Origin: Amanita rubescens
Taxonomy: Eukaryota > Basidiomycota > Agaricomycetes > Agaricales > Amanitaceae
DNA length: 64,000 nucleotides
Assembly (NCBI GenBank): GCA_015039365.1
Contig: WION01000005.1
Location: forward strand, 1,116,001-1,180,000
Direction of reading: 5' to 3'
Shown in pieces: positions 11,431 through 23,379 of the stretch; position 1 is the stretch's first letter, and every line of letters starts with the position of its first letter. The translations under genes and the position numbers were made by a program. Below the pieces are notes generated by a model. It was not told the DNA's origin and did no database searches. It worked only from the letters and a program-made list of their open reading frames with translations.

Positions 11431-11928
11431 GAGATCTCACGAGCGATGGGGCTCAGTGCCAACATATCCCCCGCTGAGTAGAGAAGTTTGATGCGGTAGT
11501 AACATTTCGCATTATGCAGACCGTATGTCCGGCTTCCCTAGGAGCTGAGGTACAGTTTCAGTCACGGTGGTTTGTCAACATGATAGCGACTACGCCACTC
11601 GGAGACATGTTTCAACGGTTCATTTCACGTAAAGGTGGGAAACAGCGCTGCTTTGTTTGGCCGACTGGCTTACGAGGAGGCTGACGTCACTCAGCTTCAT
11701 AAACTCCGGCGCTGCTTGGCTTTGTTTGGCCAACTAACGTACAGCACGACCTGGAGGCTATGGTGAGCACTATTCTGCTCCTATTTTACAGTGTCACTTA
11801 TATAAGCCTTTAACGATCAACTGGCCGCCGATTAATTATCTTTAGGAGCAAGCGGAATAGGAGACTTGTAGTCTAGTCGGCATATCCTCCTTTTTTTACC
11901 CTCGTTATGCGATTTTCGAAGCTTGTAC
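11431..11928. promoter_or_regulatory. Upstream region of the kinase-like gene
   Basis: The stretch holds no coding motif. A segment (TGTTTGGCC followed by AAC/GAC, about 11655-11740) occurs twice, at about 11656 and 11721. The promoter of the plus-strand gene starting at 11929 must lie here; no distinct TATA box or factor site can be named. Confidence 0.3.
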
Positions 11929-13189
11929 ATGGACAACATCGGCAAGGGCTATGAAACGTGGTGGAGGGACCACCGTGAATGGCTCGAGAGTTTCGGATAC
12001 AAGCTCCGTCGTAACCTTCAGGTTATTCCCCAAGAAGTCTTTTCTGACCAGAAAAGGGGACGGTTGCAATTTGTGCGTTGCGTCCTCAGTCGGTGTCTAC
12101 TTTTCTGAACTGATCATATTATTTTAAATTCAGAATCCAAATATGTTAATGGACGCTACGCGCATCGTGGATGGAAAACGAGTCATGTTGAGGAAGGTCA
12201 GCCAAAACGAGCTCGAGATCTCGATGTTCTTCAAGCATTCCCATGAAACTATCACAAACGATCCACGGAACCATTGCATACCGATATTTGACGTCATTGA
12301 GGTGCCATATGAAGACGAGTCGGCGATCATCGTCATGCCTTTTTTGAGGCCGTTTTATACACCCAGATTTGAGACACGGGGAGAACTTTTGGAGTTTTTC
12401 CGGCAGATCCTTGAAGTGAGGAAGCCCGTCGTTCGTCTTTGCTGTCGCTCAACTCCAATGATTCGTAGGGCGTGCATTTCATGCATTTATACAACATTGC
12501 GCATGGGTATGTCATTTCGATATTCCAAATCCTTAAATATTTCAACACCCTCCAGGGATTGCACGATTCAGAACATCTTGATGGAAGGCGATGGCATGTA
12601 CCCTCAAGGTTTCCATCCTATCTGGCCCAACGCATCTTTGACATCCAACGGACCTGCGAAAAAGCGTTTCACGCGTACGAAACGACCGCCAAGATATTAT
12701 CTCACCGGATTTGAAACATCATGTTACTTCCCCCCGTCCGTGACGAATCCGCTAATATCCCCTGGGGGTAATCATGCAACAGAGCAGCAAGACCAACTAT
12801 CGCCCTATGACGCGTTTCCTACGGACGTATATCGCCTTGGGAATACCATAAAGATGTTTTTGCTCGGGGTACGCCCTTTTTTTTCATACCCTTTATCATT
12901 CTCACTCGTACCTCAGCGAGAGACTCAAGACTGTCCTATTTACGGGCTCCAGTTCCTCACGCCCTTGTTACAGGACATGACTCGCCCAAATGGAAACAGG
13001 AGACCAACGATGGAAGAAATCGTTGCTCGTTACGATAGGATACTCGATATGCAGAGTGATTGGTCTCTCAGATCGCGCGTCGTTTACGAAGGAGATAAAC
13101 CTCTTTCGTTCCCGAGACGCGTACATCACTGGGGAAGGCAGATTTTGCTTATTTTACGAGGTTTATCTGCTCTTCCTACCCCGCGATAG
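11929..13189 (+). CDS. Protein kinase-like protein lacking DFG (probable pseudokinase)
   Basis: Five exons (11929-12072, 12134-12415, 12469-12506, 12556-12868, 12917-13189) join without a phase error into 349 aa. Family hallmarks are DATRIVDGKRVMLRKVS (the ATP-site beta strands), NDPRNHCIPIFDVIEVP, IIVMPFLRP (hinge), MHLYNIAHGDCTIQNIL (catalytic loop, HGDCTIQN in place of HRD..N), DVYRLGN and RRPTMEEIVARYD. These match a divergent kinase-like family common in Agaricomycetes. Where active relatives have DFG the reading is TGFETS, so the metal-binding Asp is Gly here; there is also no clear glycine loop. Loss of DFG suggests a non-catalytic protein. The start is the first ATG of the exon that opens the family homology. 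Confidence 0.75.
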
Positions 13190-13822
13190 GGTACCTGTAC
13201 CTGTATGCGTATTGTTGTTGTGGTGCCAATTAAACACTTGTGCTTGTTTGCGTGGAATGTATCCTTCGCAATGAGCATCAGGGGACTTCCGTGGAATGTT
13301 TGCGGCAAATGTGACGTTATCGGGCCTATCTTCATACTACACTCCTACTAAATATGTCATACAATACAAAGGGCTGAGAGAGGCAGAGAATTTGGAGGAG
13401 GTTTGGATTCGGAAATGTTGCGAAATTCACGTTTGCGTAGTTATCGATATCAACAATACCTGGCAGAACGTCATCTGCGCAATTGTTTCCTGGAGACATG
13501 TACATGTGCTCTATCGATTCATTATCTCATTTAGGCCGATCCCGTCACATGCATATTCCAATCCGAATACCAGAATACAAATGAATAAATTAAAAGATAA
13601 AACAAAGATCTGTATAATACACCGTAAACCACTCGTTCACCAGATCATTCCCGAAATCACCAAAGGGTAGTTTGTTTGGGGTTTTAAGCATCAGTGTATG
13701 TGTGAGTCATTTTTGGGACCCAAATCTCCACATGATAGACTCCCACATTGTCATACCAGTGTCGCGACTGGGTAGAGTCCGCCCAGACGCGTCTTTTTCC
13801 TTGTTCCACGACAGGAGCTTCC
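13190..13822. other. Convergent intergenic region
   Basis: Lies between the ends of the plus-strand kinase-like gene and the minus-strand AGC kinase, so it should carry both 3' regions. It is AT-rich around 13570-13620. Open frames here show no motif. Confidence 0.4.
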
Positions 13823-16533
13823 TTAACCGCGAAATTGCTTGAGACTCTCGTTCCAGTTCCTTGGGAACGGCGTGGGCTCTAAAGTAGGCTCTGTGCATCC
13901 AAACACAGGTTCAACAACAGGCCGAAAGAAAGGTCGTGCACAATCGACGCTAAGTTCCACTGTAGGTAAAGTTGCGAATCGAGGAAGCCTTGATGCAGGA
14001 GAATCGAGAATGATGCTAGACCCGGCAGTTTTGACTAGGGATTCAGGAACAGAGATCACAGTGGTATAGTCAACGTTGACAATAGGCTCGGCTTTGGACT
14101 TGAGGAGAATGGGAGGACAGAAACGGATACGTGGCTTAGTAGGGCTTTCCGAAGACGCTGCCGCGAGGGGAGTAGCAGGCAAACTTGAGGATTCAAAGAG
14201 CTCAGATTCAATGCTGGACTCGGCGCGCTCGACGGTTTCGGAAGCATTCTCCATTTGCACGACGACAAGCTCGGGTCCGTGGAAAAAGGCGGGTTGTGAT
14301 GATCGAACGACGGCGGGAAGTTCAGGTTCTGTGGGACTTTCAGACTCGACCAGATCAAAGATAGATCCCGAATGGAACGACGGCAGCATATGCGTGTGGG
14401 ATTCCGGCGTAGATATAATCGGAAAGTGCGCTGCAACCACGTTGACTGGGCGAGCATCGTCAAAGTTATCCTCTTCGATGTCGATAGTCCACAACTCTTC
14501 TTCATCTAGGCCGTCTTCCTCTGCAGAGGCGAAAAGATAGTTGAACAATTCTTCGGGGAAAGTGTGTTGAGGATCAGAAGAGACTAGGCTGTTCAGGGAT
14601 TCGTCCTCGGAGGCGTTGCATTGCAGATCGGTGGACGTGTACACAAAGCCGGGAAGAACGGCTTCTTCGTCCTTGGTAAGCGCGCTTCCGGGCACAAAAT
14701 ACTCGATGGTACCCCAGTCCTCGAAGAAATGATGTCCCTTAACGAAATCAGGAACCCAAGGAGGTAAAACAGTCCTATTCCTCATCGCTTCCCAGTCTCT
14801 ACGAGTATGATCAGCAAATAGTAAATGCAAGAAAATAGAGTGCGTACACGCCAGTAAAGTAGGGGTGTGAAGTCATGTCAAGTCCAATCCTGAGCCGACC
14901 AGCAGGGTCTTTCTCCAACATTTGGCACAAGAAATCCTTGCATTCGTCGCTAACGTCGTCCTCATCAGCAAACCCGACGTCGTCTTTGAGAATCTGCATT
15001 GCAACGTCTTCTTCTTCATCCCAAGGGTGCTGCGCCGTGGATTTTAGTTTCAAAAGACGACACAAATCATTTTACGACTTACTCTGCCGGTGACCATCGC
15101 ATAAAGAGTAACGCTCGCAGACCAGTAGTCCACGCCAAAAGAATAATAATTGCGACGAACGATTTCAGGTGCCATTTCCATCTCTGAACCGCACCAATCG
15201 TTGGAAACGAATGTCAATTCCGCAGGCGAGCGGCGAGGCGCCTTAAGAACGTCGTCATCGGCCTTGAACGGCCAGTAAGGCTGGTAAGACCGTTCGGCCA
15301 CAGTTGGTTTGGACCCAAAGTCCTTCGCGAGACCAAAGTCAGCTAGAGCGATATGGCCGTCCACACGAATAAGGATGTTAGCTGCTTTGACGTCTCTGTG
15401 AACAATACCACGCTTGTGTAATTCATCCAATGCAATAATCTTGGTATCAATTAGAGCGTTAAGAGCCGATTCTGAGGACGACGTCGCTTACCATTTCAAC
15501 CATGTAAAAACGCGCTCTGTCGGCCGAGAATTTCCTGCACCTGATAATTTCACTTTCTATATCTGTAGGATAGTACATCTGCGCCAGGAGTTAGAGACCT
15601 CAGAGAACGCCATGCAAATAAACTCACCATAGCCAGATAAATATTGTTCGTGTCGTGCCAGCTTGCTTCGAGCTGCACGAACCAGTCTAAACCTTGGAGC
15701 GATTCCATAATCTTCTTCTCTTCGATAAGAATTTGCTTTACGAATGGATGATCCCAGACGCCCACTACCTTTCGAATCACCTTGAGTGCTACGTTCTTGC
15801 TAGAAACGTTGTCTCTCGCGAGATAGACCTGTCCACTCGAACCCTTGCTGAGAAATTCAAGTAGCTCAAAATCCTGGATCTTCACGCTGCAACGATCGGG
15901 GAAAGACACAGTAGATACATCGGACGTTGGAGACGAAAGATCAGGAGTAGAACAAGTAAGCGCAGGGGTGTAGCGGGCGGCGGAGGCATCGATGTTCGAC
16001 GAATCTTCGAAAACAGAGGTACTGAGAAGCAGAGGAGTATAGGGAATAGCTGCAAGATCATTGAATGTGTCCAAGGGCTCGAGGAGTGGAAGCGCTTCTA
16101 GGACTGGGCTCTGGGTATCACGGATGATGTCATGGCCAGCTGGAGTGAACGACACAGCGAAGAGTTGCAGCGCGCTTCCAAGTCCATGCTTCACAGAGCG
16201 ACGAACGTCGAGCGTTCCTGGCTCGTGGTAAGCGTCGTCGAGGGCTTCGAGGTATGAAATTTCGTCAGCCTGGAAGAATTTACAAGCGGTTAGAACGGCT
16301 TGATCGAGGAATGCAAGAACTGGTTGCTAACCTCTCGCTTGACAAACACGTCCGACTTGAGAGGTTCTCGCTGTGCCATCGAGGACAATGCCTCGTCAAC
16401 GGACTTGCAGGCCTTGACCTGCTCAATCTAAATGGTCGTTAGCTTATGAGCGGATATAATTCGCCATGCGACATGCCTCCTTGTTTCCGAAAATAAACTC
16501 CGTAAAGGACCGCTTGATGCGAAGAAACGACAT
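13823..16533 (-). CDS. AGC-type serine/threonine protein kinase
   Basis: Seven coding exons keep phase and give 798 aa: 16477-16533, 16332-16427, 15628-16269, 15492-15578, 15083-15439, 14848-15029 and 13823-14798. The catalytic domain spans about residues 185-470: glycine loop [16 protein letters not shown]-binding Lys in VALKVI (near 214), HRDVKAAN (308-315), DFG (328-330), and the APE equivalent MAPEI followed by [11 protein letters not shown] long insert sits between DFG and APE, and [11 protein letters not shown] is the AGC-like hinge region. The C-terminal 330 residues are acidic and Ser/Pro-rich without a domain I can name. The first intron begins GCATGT and ends TTTAG, so it looks like a GC..AG intron; with it the reading frame is continuous. 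Start at 16533 is the first ATG of that exon. Confidence 0.82.
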
Positions 16534-16929
16534 CTGGATAGACTGAAAGAAGATGAGGGATGATTGCGGAATTACGAGGCGTAACAGCCTACCTGATATG
16601 TTAGTAACTATAACTGTACCGAAACCGAATGCAATTGCTAGTACTTGATGGATCTTTATGAAATGCGCTAAATGATTTGCGAGTGCGGGGGAAACAGAAG
16701 GAATTGCAAGCTGGAGCAGGTTTATTATGTGTGAATACATTGCGGCTGACATGGCTAACATAAGTAAGTTGGAAGGAAAGTCAGCCATCGAGCCTACTCA
16801 CGTATTACCGCTTTCGACAAATCCAAATTAAGCATTGACGCGTAGATATTTTCAAAGCAGATCATAGACGCGTCCCTTGCTATGCAGAAAAGCTAACCAT
16901 CTGCGATCTTGAAAAATCTGAGAATGATG
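16534..16929. other. Region between two kinase loci
   Basis: A hydrophobic minus-strand open frame (16560-16788) ends at a plausible donor, but its phase does not fit the AGC kinase exon that follows, and I do not recognise it. It may be 5' untranslated sequence or chance. Confidence 0.3.
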
Positions 16930-18270
16930 ATATCGCGAACGTAATTGAGTAGGTCAAGGGTTCTCCAAGCTCGACTGGGGCTGTTGGATGAGACTACTTG
17001 TGGAACGATGGTAGGGTGAAGCGGAGGCAAATATTTTGGTTGCCAGCACGCCAGCACGTGGCAGGGCATCAAAATTGACAACACCTTGCTCGTGTACTAA
17101 TATTCGTCCGAAATACTTGCAAGAAATATTTTCTAGGAACTTGAGACCAATTCCAATCCAGCCCTCGGGTATCAGCTTCACCACCTCATCCGCCAGAATT
17201 CTGTCTTCCATCTCGTAGCATACCATTTTCCTCACCAGATGTTCAAATACCGCTAATTCATCGTCCCTCATCCCATTTATCTTCAACAACATACCCGAAT
17301 TCGGCGACAGCTCTTCTGGATCTCCCACAAAATTCGCCTCCTCACCAAAGTAATCCAGTCCATCGGGTCCACCATTTGTGAGGGAGCTTTCCTAGGATGA
17401 ACACCATTTCACGGATAACCTCCTCCTCGTTCCCATGATAGGAATCAAATAGCCCGCAATTTCTGCTTAGGATTGCATGCATGAGGACCGCCAGTGCCCA
17501 GATGTCCGTTGGCAGCCCAGCGGAAACAGGTTCCCGAAAAATGATTTCGGGAGCGGCATAAAGGCACGGTGTACACTTCCTGGGGAAGCTAAGCAGAGTT
17601 GGAAAATAGGTAATGGAAGCGGGCAGGGAACAAGGTATTGTGGAAGCTCTTTTCGATAGGTTTTCCATCGGTGCGCCGCACAGGAGCGATAGCAGGCTTT
17701 CCAAAGTAGCGTTGAACTTCTTCGAAAGACCATCACTCCATTTCAGGCGTAAATAGAAGGATGTTTCCAAGATGAAGGTCTAGAATGGGTTTGGTTCATG
17801 ATAAAATGTATATCTATAGGTAACATACCTCCATGTGCAACACCACATCTATGAAGGTAAGCCACCCCGCGCGCCACTTGAGCGGCGATCTTCCTGCCGA
17901 TATCAAGCGGGAGACGTATGTCTACAGACTCAAGGCTGCCCATACCAGGGCCCAAGGGCTCGGTGACAATACAACGATGGTTTCCGTAAAGTTGGGACCT
18001 TCAATCTCGAAGTAATCAAACACTCCCATAACATACTCGGCACCAGAACTAGGAGCGCTGGCATGAATCTTGCTTTTGTCGTCCAAGATGCCGGAGGACA
18101 TCGATTTCGTAGGAGGTATGCCTTGAGACATTGGCGACCATCAAGTCTTCAACGAGCCAAACGGTACCATAGGTTCCGTAGCCCAACTTGTTGACGACAC
18201 GGTAGCGGTTGCAGAAGACGTCGTCAATCAATGACAATACCGCCTTTTCTAGAGAGTACACCCGGATATA
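16930..18270 (-). pseudogene. SRPK-like serine/arginine protein kinase, pseudogene
   Basis: Pieces of an SR-protein kinase follow in order on the minus strand: FCNRYRVVNKLGYGTYGTVW (glycine loop), SRHTSYEIDVLRHL, VFDYFEIEGPN, RCIVTEPLGPGM, ARGVAYLHRCGVAHGDLHLG (split by an intron, HGD replacing HRD), PIEKSFHN, YAAPEIIF, DIWALAVLMHAIL and FEHLVRKMVCYEMEDR. They lie in different frames: breaks occur near 18070, near 18000, near 17590 and near 17360. The strand carrying the ATP-binding Lys is missing and so is the DFG segment, as YAAPE follows almost at once on a truncated kinase insert. The copy cannot encode an active kinase. Confidence 0.75.
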
Positions 18271-18320
18271 TATTGGGTATATATTAGCAATGGTTGTGTT
18301 GGGTTATCAAGAAGTGATTT

Positions 18321-21300
18321 CTACTGCTCAGGGAAATGAATAAGCACGAGTTTATATCCCGCCGTCCATCCGACGTATGTAGACCCATGAACTTGCCCAG
18401 AATGAAAGGATGCACCGACAGGAAGTGCTCCCATATACCTGCCGGTATTGATATTTGTGATCCACCCCCCTATCATCGGTTCGTCCATTGCATGCTTAGG
18501 GGTATCACCAGTTGCTATTTGTGGATGCGGTAACACAATCATGCCAGTGCTTGCATCCCAAACTAGAATGGTCTTCTCAGAAGACCCCGAGATTTTGGAT
18601 CCATCCGGCGAGAATGCGACGGAACGAATCCAGTGATCGTGGCCTCGAAGGGGTGGGAGCATCTCGACGCCAGTGCTTGCATCCCAAACTCGAATAGTCT
18701 GGTCATCTGACCCTGAGATGATTTTGGATCCATCAGGCGAGAATGTCACGGAACGAATCCAGTGATCGTGGCCTCGAAGGGGTGGGAACGTCTCGACGCC
18801 AGTGCTTGCATCCCAAACTCGAATGGTCTTGTCAGAAGACCCCGAGATGATTTTGGATCCATCAGGCGAGAATGCGACGGAATGAATCCAGTCATCATGG
18901 CCTCGAAGGGGTGGGAACATCTCGACGCCAGTGCTTGCATCCCAAACGCGAATGGTCTTGTCACCTGACCCAGAGATGATTTTGGATCCATCGGGCGAGA
19001 ACGCGACGGAAGAAATCCAGCCAGCATGGCCTTGAAGGGGTGGGAGCATCTCGACGCCAGTGCTTGCGTCCCAAACTCGAATGGTCCAGTCATCTGACCC
19101 CGAGATGATTTTGGATCCATCGGGCGAGAATGCAACGGAACAAATCGAGCCATCATGGCCTCGAAGGGGTGAGAGCATCTCGACGCCAGTGCTTGCATCC
19201 CAAACTCGAATCGTCTTGTCATCTGACCCCGAGATGATTTTGGATCCATCGGGCGAGAATGCAACGGAACAAATCCAGTGATCATGGCCTCGAAGTGGTG
19301 AGAGCATCTCGACGTCAATGCTTGCGTCCCAAACTCGAATGGTCCTGTCATCTGACCCCGATATAATTTTGGATCCATCGGGCGAGAAAGCGACGGAACG
19401 AATCCAGTCATCATGGCCTCGAAGGGGTGGGTGTGTCTCAACACCGGTGCTTGCATCCCAAACTCGAATGGTCTTGTCAAAAGACCCCGAGATGATTTTG
19501 GATCCATCGGGCGAAAATGCGATGGAACAAATCCAGCTATCATGGCCTTGAAGGGGTGGGAGCATCTCGACGCCAGTGCTTGCATCCCAAACTCGAATGG
19601 TCTTGTCATTTGACCCCGAGATGATTTTGGATCCATCGGGCGAGAATGCGACGGAACAAATCCAGTCGTCATGGCCTCGAAGGGGTGGGAGCATCTCGAC
19701 GCCAGTGCTTGCATCCCAAACTCGAATGGTCTTGTCCTTTGACCCCGAGATGATTTTGGATCCATCAGGCGAGAAGGCGACGGAACAAATCGAGTCACCA
19801 TGGCCTCGAAGGGGTAGGAGCATCTCGATGCCAGTGCTTGCATCCCAAACTCGAATCATCTTGTCAGAAGACCCCGAGATGATTTTGAATCCATCGAGCG
19901 GGAATGTGACGGAATGAATACAGCCATCATGGCCTCGAAGGGGTGGTAGCATCTCGATGCCAGTGCTTGCATCCCAAACTCGAATGGTCTTATCACAGGA
20001 CCCCGAGATGATTTTGGATCCATCGGGCGAGAATGCGACGGAATAAATCGAGCTATCATGGCCTCGAAGGGATGGCAGCATCTCGACACCAGTGCTTGCA
20101 TCCCAAACTCGAATGGTATTGTCATCTGACCCCGAGATGATTTTGGATCCATTGGGCGAGAATGCGACGGAATGAATCAAGCCACCGTGGCCTTGGAGCT
20201 GGATTAACTCTCGAGACCACCTCTTGTCCACACCACAAACAACTTTTGGGAGGCCACTGTGATAAAATTTCTTGAAGATGCTCGTATTTGCTGGAGTGAA
20301 TGGTAACGCCGTTGCGTAAAGCAACAGTGGGTGCTCCTTGATGGTGTTTGCGAAATACTGTGCAAAGCGGTGACCGTCATAAAGAAGCTGATCGAGGTCC
20401 GTATGACTTCGCGATGATTTCTGTATGAAAACGGCGTTATTGGAAAGCTCCCATTACACATAGTGGAGGACAAACCCGGAGCCACTCCATGAGATTGTGA
20501 ATCGATCGAATCGTATCGTCATGGGAGTTCAATATCGCCATTGCCTCCATCCAATGCAGCAGATGCTTGACCAAGAAAACATATGTTTGATTTACAATGT
20601 CGTCAGTAGCATCTGAAACAAGACAGGTATGTTCTATCCAGAATTTACACGCATAGGATGTAGCCTCATCTAGGGTATTTTTCCGGCTCAGATATGGGAG
20701 TGTCATGTCGCAGATATTTTCTCGTAATTCTTTGTCCAGAAGTTTGATGCAGCGAACGGCGAGTTCTTCGTTATGACGTTCGAGATCGATAGACCAAGGC
20801 TTGCCTCTGCACCGTTCCGATAGATAGTCGTGGAACGAAGGATGGAGGATACGTATTTGTCCTATTTCACTGACGTGAAGAACACATCTCAGGCGAGAGA
20901 CTGATTTGCGAGATGGCGTGTTTTGAGGTAGCGCGAGGAGAGCATCAATGACAGGACACGACAGGGGGACTCGCGCACATAGGATCACGCCCAGTATGTT
21001 GCAGCAGTCCGAGTGGAATGATCGGTTATTCCACAAATCGGCGGATTGTAAACCTGTTTCATACAAGCTGTCCAGCTGCGCAAACGGTCCAGAAGAACTA
21101 CCTTCTGGCTGCTTGTTAACGAGCTCGGAAAGCCGTAAATTGGGATCATAGCTTTCGATATACAAACATGCAGTTGATGCCCATATGAATAGGCCGCCTG
21201 CACTGTTGGCTAGAGAACTGATTTTGTCGTCGCCTGGCCAATGATTACCTAAGCATCCATCCTTTATACGTATTTCCTCCAATCGATGTTGAATAAATTT

Positions 21301-23379
21301 CGAAACATCATCTTTATTTGTCACAGAATCAATGTCCAGAGGGTACAGGCGCACATGCAAATGGGATCCTAGTGCGCGCTGAATGTCGGGTTCAGGCCGG
21401 CTTACAACCATAATTCGAATGAAGGAAGGGAGATCAGAAAAGCCCTTTGACAGAGCCTGCATCAAGATCTTGCGATCTGCTTCACTTCCGCACTCGTCCA
21501 AAGCGTCGATAATCAAAACAATTGGTCCTCCGGACCATTCCACAGATTTGAGGGCGTTAGCTGAAAGCAATTTTTCGAATTGAAAATGCAGAGGCATTCC
21601 AGCCATGTTGTCATAATTTGTCACCACCTGCGAGATTGTAGCACCGAAGCGAGCATCGAACATGGCAAGCCGAAATGCGAGCGTTCTGATCAATGTTGCA
21701 AAGTTCCGTTGGGGTATATCACGGTTGAAAAAAAAGAAAGCGCCCAAGCGGTGGAGCCCACGCACGATTTGTGCGATTGTAGTCGACAGAGTACTCTTCC
21801 CCGTCCCGGCCATGCCGTATACCCACAAAACCTTCTTTCCCTCGTTCGAGTCATCTGCGATCCACTCCATAACGTCGTTGATGACGTTGCACCTCGTATT
21901 CTTAAGGCAGGGAGTGCGATTGTACTCGTCCATATCCTCTGGTTTCAGCACTTGATGACGTGCTAGGTGTAAATCATGAGACAACGTAGAATGTCTGAAG
22001 GTGTATGGACACGCACCCATCATATCGACGGAGCACGCCGTTCGTGACAAGAACAAGGCCGTCGTCAGCAAAAGTCTTGAATCGAAATTCTCCCGAAGAC
22101 TCGCGAACGCAGTGCAGAATTTAGCTATCTGATCGTCGACGTCAGTGAAAGTATGAACAATGACACTGTCTGGCCGACATTCAATAAACCCGCTATCGTG
22201 CTTCAAAGAGCATACCGCGTACTTCCAAAGTTGCGTCGTGTATAATTTTGAATGAAATACCCGCATTCAATCGTTTGCTTCAGTATTTCTTCCATGATGT
22301 CTTGAAGAACAGGATGGCTCTTCAGTTCGTCTGCGGAAACCACGAACGAGTAGGTATTCTCCATCGCTCTGACGAGATCTAGAACCTTCACATCCCGAGC
22401 TTGTTGTGCTTGCACCATCTGATCGAATAGATGCGTATGAAGAAAAGGACTGGAATAATCGAGTTAACTCACCTTCATTCCGGCAGAAAGCACCTGCCAC
22501 GCGAAATTGACATAAGGATGGATCTTTTGAAAAAAATGATCAATTCAGATCGTCCAATGAAGAAGATACAGAAGAACGAACCTTTGCAACTTCATCTGCA
22601 ATCTTAACCAATGGTTCGAATTTCTTCATAAGAGAATTGAACGATGTTACTAGGTTCTGTTGATTCGACAGGGTGTCGGAAATATTGGTAAAAGCGCCAG
22701 ACACGATGGGCTGCGAGAGCTTTTGGGTAGACGTTTTGGTTTGCTCCAGCGCATCGCCTGCAACTGAAGACGCTGAATCTTGCGTTATTCGAACAGATAG
22801 CTTGGCCGGGCCCGGATTTCCATTCCTATCGACTAAGGACAGAACTACACCTTTGTCAAGTTTTTAACATTGGTATGACCAACCAACAGCTGCATGTTAC
22901 TCACATTCATTCGGTTGCGAATGTTGAAGTTTAAGCAGATGCCCCAATTCGACGTTAATCTTGGCAAGGCACTTGTCCTCGAAACGGCTATCGTGTAATA
23001 TAGCGATTGTGAGCTTTGATGAGTTATCCAAGAATGGGCTCCGAAACGTGAGTTAAACGTTACTAACAGGACAGATGAAGGCTCACAAGTGCAATTTGGA
23101 GTCCCATCGGGCATTCTTTTCTTTCTTCAATTTGACGCTCTCCGTACGGTAACGTTCGCCACCGGTGACAATTTCGACCCTGCTTTGTTGTCTAGAAAGG
23201 GCGGGAAATGACAGATTCACCGCTTCAACAACTGCAAAGGTGATGGTCAGTATTTGGTGATCGTAGATATGTATGCCCAGTCACTTGTTATCGTAATCGA
23301 TGATCTTGCGTCACTGTTTCGAAATTATTAGCACCTTCACAAACAGTTGTATGTATGCGCAAACGTACGAGGACGCCAT
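18321..23379 (-). CDS. NLR copy A: C2 - helical - NACHT - WD40 STAND receptor
   Basis: Ten exons join in phase into 1,530 aa: 23369-23379, 23285-23313, 23087-23231, 22905-23038, 22582-22850, 22473-22523, 22223-22418, 22017-22169, 20458-21962 and 18321-20420. Residues about 9-105 form a C2-like domain (ITITIVEAVNLSFPAL; KLTIAILHDSRFEDKCLAK). A helical linker follows. NACHT has a P-loop GMAGTGKST (379-387), Walker B IVLIIDALDECG (477-488) and VVSRPEPDI. Thirteen 43-residue WD40 repeats occupy about 906-1464, followed by a conserved tail ending HFPEQ. STAND proteins of this plan act as ligand-gated switches in fungal incompatibility and innate immunity; the function here is inferred from architecture. 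The start exon encodes only MASS before an intron and is shared with copy C. The last intron is just 37 nt (20421-20457). The gene is intact, unlike copies B and C. Confidence 0.9.
18522..20198 (-). repeat. Thirteen tandem 129-bp WD40-coding repeats
   Basis: Each unit encodes LRGHD..I.SVAFSPDGSK, then IISGS.D.TIRVWDASTGVE. Units are near identical except at residues 5, 6, 7, 9, 25 and 27 of the 43-residue repeat, where many different amino acids occur (for example W/S/C at 7, C/H/R/Y/S at 9, D/C/S/K/N/F/G at 25). The last unit lacks one Ile codon (KISGS). Near identity with focused variation points to concerted evolution plus diversifying selection, as in het-d/het-e HNWD genes. Confidence 0.92.

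Noticed and set aside
14076..14540. 154-codon plus-strand frame
   Set aside because: Antisense to the long last exon of the AGC kinase, which keeps phase with six other exons.
16560..16788. Hydrophobic minus-strand frame as an extra first exon (membrane anchor) of the AGC kinase
   Set aside because: Splicing at its donor puts the kinase exon out of frame, and the kinase exon has its own ATG.
18746..19843. 365-codon open frame on the minus strand inside the WD40 array
   Set aside because: It is the alternative frame of the repeats. The 129-bp unit is divisible by three, so one stop-free frame stays open through all copies; the WD40 frame carries the recognisable domain.
19060..19917. Several plus-strand open frames across the WD40 array
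   Set aside because: Antisense shadows of the repeat array, identical from unit to unit, without start context or domain.
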